Shown here one piece after another: positions 7,605-14,690 of a stretch of DNA of 51,739 bases; position 1 is the first letter of the stretch; every line of letters begins with the position of its first letter. The stretch is from Clostridiales bacterium. GTDB lineage: Bacteria > Bacillota > Clostridia > Oscillospirales > Butyricicoccaceae. A model generated the notes under the pieces. That model saw nothing but the letters and a program-made list of their open reading frames with translations. It searched no databases and was not told the origin of the DNA. Position numbers and translations under genes: made by a program. The stretch is from positions 41,811 through 93,549 of the forward strand of contig JAHZFK010000002.1 of NCBI GenBank assembly GCA_019421385.1. Direction: 5' to 3'.

Positions 7605-8576
7605 TTAACGGGAGTCGAACGCGAACAGCGCCTTTTGACTGTCCACTTCGAAGAGATTGGCCCGGTCAACGATCTGGGTCGAGGTGTCCACGATGCGTTC
7701 CATCCCGCCGGCCTGACCTGCAAGCAGCTTGTAGGCGCTTTCCACGCCCAGATAGCCCATAGCATAGGGGTTCTGCACAATGAGGGCATCGACCGAGCCC
7801 TCCTGCAGGCCGTCCACGGTGGCGACGTTGGAGTCAAAGCCCACCAGAAAAACTGAATCGGACAGACCCATTTCTTCGATTGCCTGCGCGGCACCTACGC
7901 TGGTTGGCTCGTTAAAGGCCAATAGCACGTTGATTTCCGGGTGGGATGTGAGCAGGGCAGCAGTATCCCGCTTGGCGTGCCCGGCATCTGCCAGCGTGTT
8001 GATGACGCTGATGACCTCGGCTCGTCCGCTGTTAGAAAAGGTATCCAGTGCGCCTTGCTCGCGTTCCTGACCATTGGCGCTGCTGATATCATAGTTGACG
8101 ATGCCGACTTTGAGCGGTGTTTGCACTCGATCCAGCGCGGCTTGCGCTGCCATCTGTCCGGCGGCATAGTTGTCGGTGCCGATATAGGTGCTCACCGCTT
8201 CGGAGGCTACGTTGCTGTCTATGGCTACGATTTTGACACCTTGCTTGGCGGCGGCGTCAATGGCAGCGGCGTTGTTTTCATAGTCGATCGCGGAAAATAC
8301 AATGGCTTCTGCGCCTTCATTTACCGCATCGGCCACCATTTGATTCTGGGCTTCGTAATCCTCCTCCGTGTTCGGTCCAATGATGTTCAGTTTCAGGTTA
8401 TATTCTGTGGCGGCGGCTTCCGCGCCGGCAAAGACGGACAGCCAGAACTCTGTCTGCGTGGACTTGGTTACCAGCGTTACGGTATGCTGTCGGGAGTAGT
8501 CGGAGCTGGTCGAGCAGCCGGATAACAGGATACATAGCATAGACACGCATATAGCGCGCCATTTATTTCGTCTCAT
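7605..8576 (-). CDS. Sugar-binding lipoprotein, accessory to the adjacent sensor kinase
   Basis: A 323-residue periplasmic-binding-protein-like lipoprotein: a short basic N-terminus, hydrophobic stretch and lipobox LSGC with Cys21. The mature part starts TVTLVTKSTQTEFWLSVFAGAE, and the fold resembles ribose/galactose-binding proteins (VVAIDSNV-like and VGFDSN segments). It is shorter than the MglB encoded next and lacks its calcium-loop signature. ATG at 8576 follows GGAGGGGG and overlaps the 3' end of the sensor-kinase gene by 14 nt. That coupling suggests it presents sugar to the kinase rather than feeding the transporter, as in other three-component sugar sensors; this role is inferred. 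Confidence 0.85.
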   Translation of the reverse strand: MRRNKWRAICVSMLCILLSGCSTSSDYSRQHTVTLVTKSTQTEFWLSVFAGAEAAATEYNLKLNIIGPNTEEDYEAQNQMVADAVNEGAEAIVFSAIDYENNAAAIDAAAKQGVKIVAIDSNVASEAVSTYIGTDNYAAGQMAAQAALDRVQTPLKVGIVNYDISSANGQEREQGALDTFSNSGRAEVISVINTLADAGHAKRDTAALLTSHPEINVLLAFNEPTSVGAAQAIEEMGLSDSVFLVGFDSNVATVDGLQEGSVDALIVQNPYAMGYLGVESAYKLLAGQAGGMERIVDTSTQIVDRANLFEVDSQKALFAFDSR

Positions 8577-10281
8577 AATCCCCCTCCTGTATCTTTGGCA
8601 TACGAAGCTCCACACAGGTGCCCACATCCGGTTCACTGGTGATGTGCAGGCCATACTGTTTGCCGAAGTAGATTTGCAGCCGGTCGTTTACGTTTCGAAT
8701 GCCGATACCGGTACGGTCTTCCGGCGCGTGCGCCAGGATGGATTGGATCAGCTCGTCGCTCATCCCTACGCCATTATCCCGGACATCAAAGACAATGTCC
8801 TCGCCGTCCTGCCGCACCTGCACGGTGATGCGGCCCTCATCCACCAGCAGGTCAAGACCATGGTTGATGGCATTTTCGATGATAGGCTGTAGAGTGATCT
8901 TGTTGCAGTAGTAGTTGAGACATGCAGGGTCGACATCGAATTCATAGGTGAACTGGTTTTTATAGCGGTATTTCTGGATTTGCAGATAGCTTTCCGCGTG
9001 TTCGATCTCCTTGGCGATGGGGATAAGCTCGTGACCCTTGCTGATGCTGATGCGGAACAAGCGAGCCAGCGCATGGATCATCTTTACCGCGTCGTCATTG
9101 CGGCCTTGCTCGCACATCCATGCGATCGAATCCAGCGTGTTGTATAAAAAATGCGGATTGATCTGCGCTTGAAGCGCTTTCAGCTCGGTTTTGCGCAGGT
9201 TGACCTCTTCCTCGCGCACGGTGGACATCAGACGCTGGATGCGCAGCACCATGTGCTCGAATGAACTGGATAACTCCTGCACTTCGCGGGTACCGCCCAC
9301 AGGCACATAGGTGAAGTGGTCGGCATCGGTTTCGAAGCTTTCCATAGCAGCTTCTAAACCGCGGAGCGGGCGCGCCAGCAGGCGGGAGAGAAGAAAACTG
9401 GTCAACACCGCGGCGGCAAGCAGCACTGCACCCAGGACAAGGGAAAGGCGGAGCATTTCCCGGAAGCTGCGGTTGACCATTTCATCCACATAGCTGACGC
9501 CCACGATCCGCCAGTCGCTGTCCGCTACGCTGGTGACCGAATAGATCACCGTGTCATCGACATAAGAGCCGTCTGCCAGCGCAGCCAGAGAGGAAGTGTC
9601 CTCGGATTTCAGGCCGGCGTACAGCAGCTGCTGCTGCGGGTGATAAACGATGTTGCCGTCCTTATCCATCAGGAAGCAGTAGCCGCGCTGACCGATGCTC
9701 ACATTATTGATGTAGGTGGAGATGCTGGAAAAGCTCAAGTCCAGCGAGACCCATGCGGTCTGATTGCCGGACTCGAGCGGAACGGTCATGGTCACGACCC
9801 AAGGGTAATAGCCCTCAAAAATGCTCTCTACATGGGGGGCGGTCATATAGGCGCCGCCCGAAGCGCGTGCCCGATCCAGATTGAAGGAAAGGTTTTGATA
9901 AATATTCTCACGGGGCTCTCGATCCAAGCACCAGCAGTCCAGCATCTTGCCCGAAGGGGAGTAGCTGGTCACCGCCACCACGTCCGGGCGGAAGGTCAGA
10001 AAGGCGTCCATAAGCTGATTGCGGTTGTCGGCACTTTCCAGCATGGACCACTCGACCAGTGACATAGCCTGCTCCATGCTTTGCAGGTAATTGCCGACGG
10101 TATTGGATACCTGAGAGACGGCCTGATTGCTGTTTGTCAGAGCGCTTTGCACCATAGCGCTGCGGTATCGGTTGAGAAAGAGGAGAATACAGCAGCACAG
10201 GATGACTGCGACCACACTCACCACCATGGAGACGAGAATGGTGGTGATGCGAAGCCCTGTGCGGGAGACGCCGTCCTTCAC
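8563..10281 (-). CDS. YesM-family sensor histidine kinase
   Basis: A 572-residue membrane kinase. A membrane span lies near residues 12-36, followed by an extracellular dCACHE-like sensor (about 40-275), a second span near 278-300, HAMP (about 300-350) and a LytS/YesM-type kinase region. The phosphoacceptor is H377 in QAQINPHFLYNTL. The ATPase N-box reads ENAINHG, with DNGVGM and GIGIRNV downstream. The start overlaps the response-regulator stop by 4 nt (ATGA), and its own 3' end overlaps the lipoprotein gene, so the three are translationally coupled. It probably senses galactose or a related sugar, directly or through the lipoprotein, and signals to the AraC-type regulator. Confidence 0.93.
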   Translation of the reverse strand: MKDGVSRTGLRITTILVSMVVSVVAVILCCCILLFLNRYRSAMVQSALTNSNQAVSQVSNTVGNYLQSMEQAMSLVEWSMLESADNRNQLMDAFLTFRPDVVAVTSYSPSGKMLDCWCLDREPRENIYQNLSFNLDRARASGGAYMTAPHVESIFEGYYPWVVTMTVPLESGNQTAWVSLDLSFSSISTYINNVSIGQRGYCFLMDKDGNIVYHPQQQLLYAGLKSEDTSSLAALADGSYVDDTVIYSVTSVADSDWRIVGVSYVDEMVNRSFREMLRLSLVLGAVLLAAAVLTSFLLSRLLARPLRGLEAAMESFETDADHFTYVPVGGTREVQELSSSFEHMVLRIQRLMSTVREEEVNLRKTELKALQAQINPHFLYNTLDSIAWMCEQGRNDDAVKMIHALARLFRISISKGHELIPIAKEIEHAESYLQIQKYRYKNQFTYEFDVDPACLNYYCNKITLQPIIENAINHGLDLLVDEGRITVQVRQDGEDIVFDVRDNGVGMSDELIQSILAHAPEDRTGIGIRNVNDRLQIYFGKQYGLHITSEPDVGTCVELRMPKIQEGDYETK

Positions 10282-11561
10282 AGATCTTCACCCACCTTTT
10301 CCCGATCCAGCCTGCGCCGCATGGTGCTGGGGGATTCGCCGCAGTATTTTTTAAAGCAATAGCTGAAATAGTGCTGGTCGGTATAGCCGCACCGCTGGGC
10401 GATCTCCTGAATTTTCAGCGGGGAAGAGACCAGCAGTTCACGGGCAGCCTCCATCCGCTTACGAATCAGGATATTGATGAAGGTTTCGCCAGCATATTTT
10501 TTGATGCAGGCAGAAAGATGGTTGGGGCTGACGGTCAGCATACCGCTGAGCGATACCAGAGAAAGGTTAGCATCCATATAATGCTGGTTGAGTGCATCCA
10601 TGGCCTTTTTGCACAGCAGCTCGCCGCCCTTGACGGCAGGAGACAGGTCGCTGATGAACTGTGCGCCGCTTTCCATGCGGTCGCCTTGCCGCAGGGCTTC
10701 CATGGCTTCCCGATATGCGTCGTGCAGCGCGGTTAGATTCCGTGTGGTGCGGCTGATGCCGATGCGGCAGCATTTGCCAAGCACGCGGTCGGCCATTTGT
10801 GGGATCTCGTCGGCCAGAATATGAAGATACTTTTCAAAGTCGGAGGGGTTGCCCAGCAAGACGGAAATCACCTTGCCGGAAGCGAAGAAGTGAGCGCCGC
10901 GCAGATATTTGGTTGCCAGCCGGTTGACGGATGCGACAAAGGAGGGCGCGGTGCAGTTGCCGCCGTCCGCTTCCAACAGGGTGGATACCATCACGACAAA
11001 ATAGGGCCTGTCCTCCATATCCCGCAGCAGACCGCATTGGCGAGCAAAGGCCTTTGCCCGCGGTTCGCCATCCGGTTCGGCGTAATCATCCAGCACCAGC
11101 GGCATCAGCATCGCCGTTTGCAGGTCCATGCCGCTGGGATTGGGGGTTGCCTGACGGAACATAGCGAACTGGGTGTCGATTTTCTGGCGGATATTTTGCA
11201 GTTCCTTGCTCAGACCCTCCATGGTCAAGGGTTTGAGCATATAGCTGATGATATTATATTGAATCGCTTGCTTGGCATATTCAAAGTCGTCATATCCGCT
11301 GAGAAATGCAATGTTGGTGGCAGGTCGGATCTCACGCACCTGCCGCGCAAGCTCGATGCCGGAAATAAAAGGCATCCGGATGTCGGTCAGCAGAAGGTCA
11401 GGCTCGCATTCTTCTACCATTTGCAGTGCGTCCAATCCGTTGCTGGCGCTGCCCACCAGACGGAAACCGTACTCCTCCCAAGGGATCATGGTGCATACAG
11501 CTTCCCTCAATTCATCCTCATCGTCTGCGACAATCACGGTATATAATGATTTAGTGGCCAT
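10278..11561 (-). CDS. YesN-type response regulator with AraC DNA-binding domain
   Basis: A 427-residue regulator, first gene of the sensor operon. The N-terminal receiver has the acidic pair D13-D14, the phosphoacceptor D60 in LLLTDIRMP and the conserved Lys in MLKP. The middle part is a poorly conserved linker of the YesN type. The last roughly 100 residues are two helix-turn-helix motifs of the AraC class, with QEIAQRCGYTDQHYFSYCFK as the signature. It probably activates mglB; direct repeats at 7515-7546 are candidate targets. A minus-strand promoter lies at 11615-11643. Confidence 0.93.
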   Translation of the reverse strand: MATKSLYTVIVADDEDELREAVCTMIPWEEYGFRLVGSASNGLDALQMVEECEPDLLLTDIRMPFISGIELARQVREIRPATNIAFLSGYDDFEYAKQAIQYNIISYMLKPLTMEGLSKELQNIRQKIDTQFAMFRQATPNPSGMDLQTAMLMPLVLDDYAEPDGEPRAKAFARQCGLLRDMEDRPYFVVMVSTLLEADGGNCTAPSFVASVNRLATKYLRGAHFFASGKVISVLLGNPSDFEKYLHILADEIPQMADRVLGKCCRIGISRTTRNLTALHDAYREAMEALRQGDRMESGAQFISDLSPAVKGGELLCKKAMDALNQHYMDANLSLVSLSGMLTVSPNHLSACIKKYAGETFINILIRKRMEAARELLVSSPLKIQEIAQRCGYTDQHYFSYCFKKYCGESPSTMRRRLDREKVGEDL

Positions 11562-11614
11562 CGCGGCACCGTCCTTTCCTCGCCGAGGCGGTATTCGGGG
11601 TTTTGATGTGCAGT

Positions 11615-11643
11615 ATTATACCAAATTTCTCCCCATTCCGCAA
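11615..11643 (-). promoter_or_regulatory. Promoter of the sensor operon
   Basis: TTGCGG (11638-11643) and a perfect TATAAT (11615-11620) on the minus strand are separated by 17 nt, about 50 nt upstream of the response-regulator start. Confidence 0.65.
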
Positions 11644-11736
11644 AATAAATTCTGCCCTAAAATGCAAAGGAAATGGCTAAAGCCGGTGTTCGGACGGAAC
11701 GAGAAGCGGCGGTACGGCCTTGAAACTGCAAAGGAT

Positions 11737-11765
11737 TTGACAGAATAGGGAGGAAATGCTAAAAT
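11737..11765 (+). promoter_or_regulatory. Promoter of the SLH-protein gene
   Basis: A perfect TTGACA (11737-11742), 17-nt spacer and TAAAAT (11760-11765) lie about 120 nt upstream of the start at 11884. Together with the divergent sensor promoter it accounts for the 322-nt gap at 11562-11883. I saw nothing else there. Confidence 0.7.
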
Positions 11766-11883
11766 GGCATATATAACAAAAAAGAGAAAAAAATAAGATG
11801 ATTTCTGTGCAAAACATGAATGGGGGCGATAGCATAGATTTGCTCGGGGAAAGAAATGCAAAAAAGGTTTAGGAGAGGATCAA

Positions 11884-12630
11884 ATGAAAAAGCGATTGTG
11901 TTCTTTGGGGCTGTTTGCGGCGTTGGCGCTTGCGGTGACAGTGTTTTGTCCCGTGACTGCCGAGGCATCTGCGGTGGATGACGCGTATCGTGCGTATTAC
12001 GATTTTGTGCAGACCGAGCTGGACAGCATCGGCCTGCCGCCGACCGACGTGCCGTCGTCCGAGTTGACTAATTATGACTTTTATGTTAACTGGATCAACG
12101 AAAAGGTGTGTTATGCCCAGCTCATTGATTTTGATCAGAATGGTATTCCGGAGCTGGTGTTCGGAAAGGATCTGGGGGGCAAAGGGCAAAGTATGGTGTC
12201 CGCCATGATCGACTGCGTGTATACCTATCAAGACGGAAAAATGGTGCGTCTGGCCGGAGGAATCCCGGTGGATCGGGATTTTTCGGGCGGTGACAACTAT
12301 GAGTATGAAATGAAGGTCAGCACCGGAAGCGACGGACGCAAATATGCGGTTTATTCGATTGATGCGTCCGGAACCAGCCGGGGATCGGATTACTACTATT
12401 CCGTGGTGGACGGCAAATGGCAGCTCGTACAGGGATTTCACATGCGTTTCTCGCCCGATGTGTACATCAGTCAGGATGTGTTCTCTTCCACCGGTGAAAT
12501 GCATTATTATTATGTGGATGACAACAGTTCGGTCGAAATGCCGCACGCAACGTGGTATGCGCGTTTGCAGCAGCTGACCAGCGGCGGGGAAAAGACATAT
12601 GACCTGCGCAACACCGTGCAGCCACACTGA
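11884..12630 (+). CDS. Secreted surface protein, 5' part of a frameshifted SLH-domain gene
   Basis: 248 residues with a clear signal peptide (MKKRLCSLGLFAALALAVT, cleavage probably after AEASA). It has a region typical of clostridial exported proteins, with AQLIDFDQNGIPELVFGKD resembling a calcium-binding DxDxNG repeat. The frame ends just before the first SLH repeat, and the remaining domains continue in another frame from 12603 on. The two frames overlap only at 12603-12630, and one missing base there would explain the break. On its own this fragment would be secreted but lack the wall anchor. AGGAG precedes the ATG, and a strong promoter lies at 11737-11765. Function unknown. Confidence 0.75.
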   Translation: MKKRLCSLGLFAALALAVTVFCPVTAEASAVDDAYRAYYDFVQTELDSIGLPPTDVPSSELTNYDFYVNWINEKVCYAQLIDFDQNGIPELVFGKDLGGKGQSMVSAMIDCVYTYQDGKMVRLAGGIPVDRDFSGGDNYEYEMKVSTGSDGRKYAVYSIDASGTSRGSDYYYSVVDGKWQLVQGFHMRFSPDVYISQDVFSSTGEMHYYYVDDNSSVEMPHATWYARLQQLTSGGEKTYDLRNTVQPH

Positions 12631-14219
12631 ATACACTGGCCACACGGGTGGATCCGGATTATGTGGCGCATTACCGCACACCGTCTGCTTGGGCGGCAGC
12701 CGATGTGGAAAACGGCATCGAAGCGGGCATTGTTCCCAGACAGCTGCAATACAAATTCAATACGCCCATTACCCGTGCGGATTTCTGTGCGCTGGCGGTC
12801 AGCCTGTATGAGAATAGTACGGGGAGGACCATCGGTGCCAAGGTGGAGTTTTCGGACACAAAGGATATCAATGTGCGGAAAATGGGCAGTTTAGGCGTGA
12901 TTCAGGGCGTTGGTGATGGTAAGTTTGCGCCGAATGACCTGCTGACCCGTGAGCAGGCAGCAGTCATCCTGTCAAACCTCAGCAGCAAGCTTGGAACCGA
13001 GCTGAAGGCAGCATCACCTGCATTTACGGATAGCAGCGCGATCTCTTCTTGGGCCAACGCGCAGGTCGGTCAGGTGCAGGCTGCGGGCATCATGAACGGC
13101 ATTGAGGGTGGTAAGTTCGATCCGCAGGGTTCGTATACCCGAGAGCAGAGCATCGTAACCATCATGCGTATGCGTGAGATTTCCGTCGTCAAAGGCGAAC
13201 GTCTGGAGCTGACGCCAAGCGAAAAATCCATCCGTGAGGGCACAACCTGCTCGGTGGATGTGAAATTCTATCCGGAAAACACGACCAACCGCACGATCAA
13301 AGAATGGAAGACGTCCGATTCCTTGATTGCGACGGTAAATGGCGGTGTGGTGACCGCCAAACGCCGTGGTGAAGTTACCATAACAGCGGTTTCTCCCGAT
13401 GGCGCGACGGGCAGCTGCACGATCACTGTTCTGCCGGCATATCAGTTCGATGTGCAGGCGGAGCGACTGCCGGTAACGCTTAACTGTCTGTACCTGAAGG
13501 ATAAGGATTGGGAGGATCAGGATTATGATTTTGTCCCGTCCGATCCCATCATTGCCGGTACGCTTCAGGTGACCGATGTCAAGCCGTCCACTTGGACAAA
13601 TGACAGTGTGGCCTTCATTGAGGTCAGTGGTACGCTGACCAGCCTGAATGAGGATTTCCGTTTTGCGTTCCAGCCGTATCTCAAATGCCAAGTGAAGGAT
13701 GAGAGCGGAAAAGTTATTTATAGCGGTATTGTCGATACGCATGGCACACCGAACAGCGTGGGTGATTCGTTCTCGGCTTCGATCCACCTAAATGATGTGG
13801 ATTTGGAGGGTTCATACACCGTTTCGTTCCGCAATGACAGCGGCAAGGATGCCGGAGAGGTGCAGGCGGCAGCGCCGGAAGTACGGGTTGAAGGCGTTCC
13901 GCTGACCGTGACGGATAAAAACGGCACAGCCACGATCGAGGAGATCGGTACGGAACTGAGCTATTCCACCTATGGCGATTGCTATGAGCTGGATATTTCT
14001 TTCCGTGGTACGGCCGATTGCGGATATTACTCGACACCGAAATTTGTGTGGGAGCTTTTGGATTCGTCCGGTGAGGTCGTGGGCAGCGGCACGACCTATG
14101 CATCCAGCTGGGATGTTGAGGATGACGGCAGTTTCTTCATTGAGCCGGGGTATGGCTATAGGGGCATTGATTTGGAGAATGGCGAAAGCTATACCGTGCG
14201 CGTGCGTGCAGACGAGTGA
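12603..14219 (+). pseudogene. SLH and Big2 domain region, 3' part of the frameshifted surface-protein gene
   Basis: This open frame has no signal peptide and no ribosome site; its first in-frame ATG is 12648, which is already inside the protein. From about 12663 it encodes SLH repeats. Two are clear: VEFSDTKD to TREQAAVILSNL, and AFTDSSAI to TREQSIVTIMRM. Another begins at PSAWAAADVENGIEAGI. A Big2 immunoglobulin-like domain (LTPSEKSIREGTT to GSCTITV) follows, then roughly 245 residues I do not recognise, rich in acidic and aromatic residues. SLH domains anchor proteins to pyruvylated cell-wall polymers. Continuity of topic, spacing and strand with 11884-12630 argues for one original protein of about 770 residues. 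Sequencing error or a true pseudogene are both possible. Confidence 0.75.
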
Positions 14220-14251
14220 GTATTTCGCTTTGCAAAAAGAATAGCAATGGC

Positions 14252-14295
14252 AACGGCCGCCTTTCACTGAGGGGAAAGGTGGCCGTTTGTGTTGT
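14252..14295 (+). terminator. Intrinsic terminator of the SLH-protein gene
   Basis: A 14-bp stem (14252-14265 with 14274-14287, one G-T pair) with an 8-nt loop, followed by TGTGTTG. It lies 32 nt past the stop of the SLH frame. Confidence 0.7.
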
Positions 14296-14329
14296 GAGCC
14301 GGTATGTAGCGTGATTTGGGTAAGGATTG

Positions 14330-14443
14330 TTAAGATGGAGTAGAGACAGCAACCTCGGCTGCCGCCTCCATCTTAAAGCGATCCATTGCAGCGCGTGCTT
14401 CCGGAACCATACCCTGATTAGAACCGTTTTTCGTGTTAGTCAT
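14330..14443 (-). CDS. Truncated alpha/beta-type small acid-soluble spore protein
   Basis: 37 residues. The stretch QGMVPEARAAMDRFKMEAAAEV matches the first helix of alpha/beta-type SASPs, whose clostridial members read VVPEAKAALDQFKMEVASEIGV. Normal family members have about 60-70 residues and a second conserved half (roughly SRxxGxxGGxMV). Here the frame stops after VAVSTPS, and no second half is visible in the other minus-strand frames downstream. The start is convincing: AAGGAGAG lies 7-8 nt before the ATG. The site cut by the GPR protease on germination is altered (MEAAAEV). Family knowledge puts these proteins on spore DNA, but with only one helix DNA binding is doubtful. Could be a decayed paralogue or a functional short form. 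Confidence 0.75.
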   Translation of the reverse strand: MTNTKNGSNQGMVPEARAAMDRFKMEAAAEVAVSTPS

Positions 14444-14631
14444 GTTTTTTCTCTCCTTTTGTTTGATTTGTGTTTTGGGGATTTGCTGATAGTATTTTGT
14501 GCGCAAAAAACCGCAATATGAGATGAAATTGCTGCTCTTCATGGAAAAACATGCGTAAATAATGTGCAGAAATTTCAATTTTGGCGGTTTAACAGGAAAA
14601 AATGTTATGCGCGTGCAGGGGCTGGAATGTC

Positions 14632-14660
14632 TTGTGCTTTGACTACTTTTTTGATATAAT
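14632..14660 (+). promoter_or_regulatory. Promoter of the GTPase-nuclease gene
   Basis: TTGTGC (14632-14637), 17-nt spacer and a perfect TATAAT (14655-14660), with the start ATG 31 nt past the -10 box. The gap 14444-14631 otherwise holds only the presumed upstream region of the SASP gene. Confidence 0.6.
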
Positions 14661-14690
14661 ATCAATAAACCAATCAATGAGAAGGAAATT

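Noticed and set aside
14639..14660. TTGACT at 14639 as the -35 box for the GTPase-nuclease gene
   Set aside because: It is only 10 nt from the TATAAT box; TTGTGC at 14632 gives the right 17-nt spacing.
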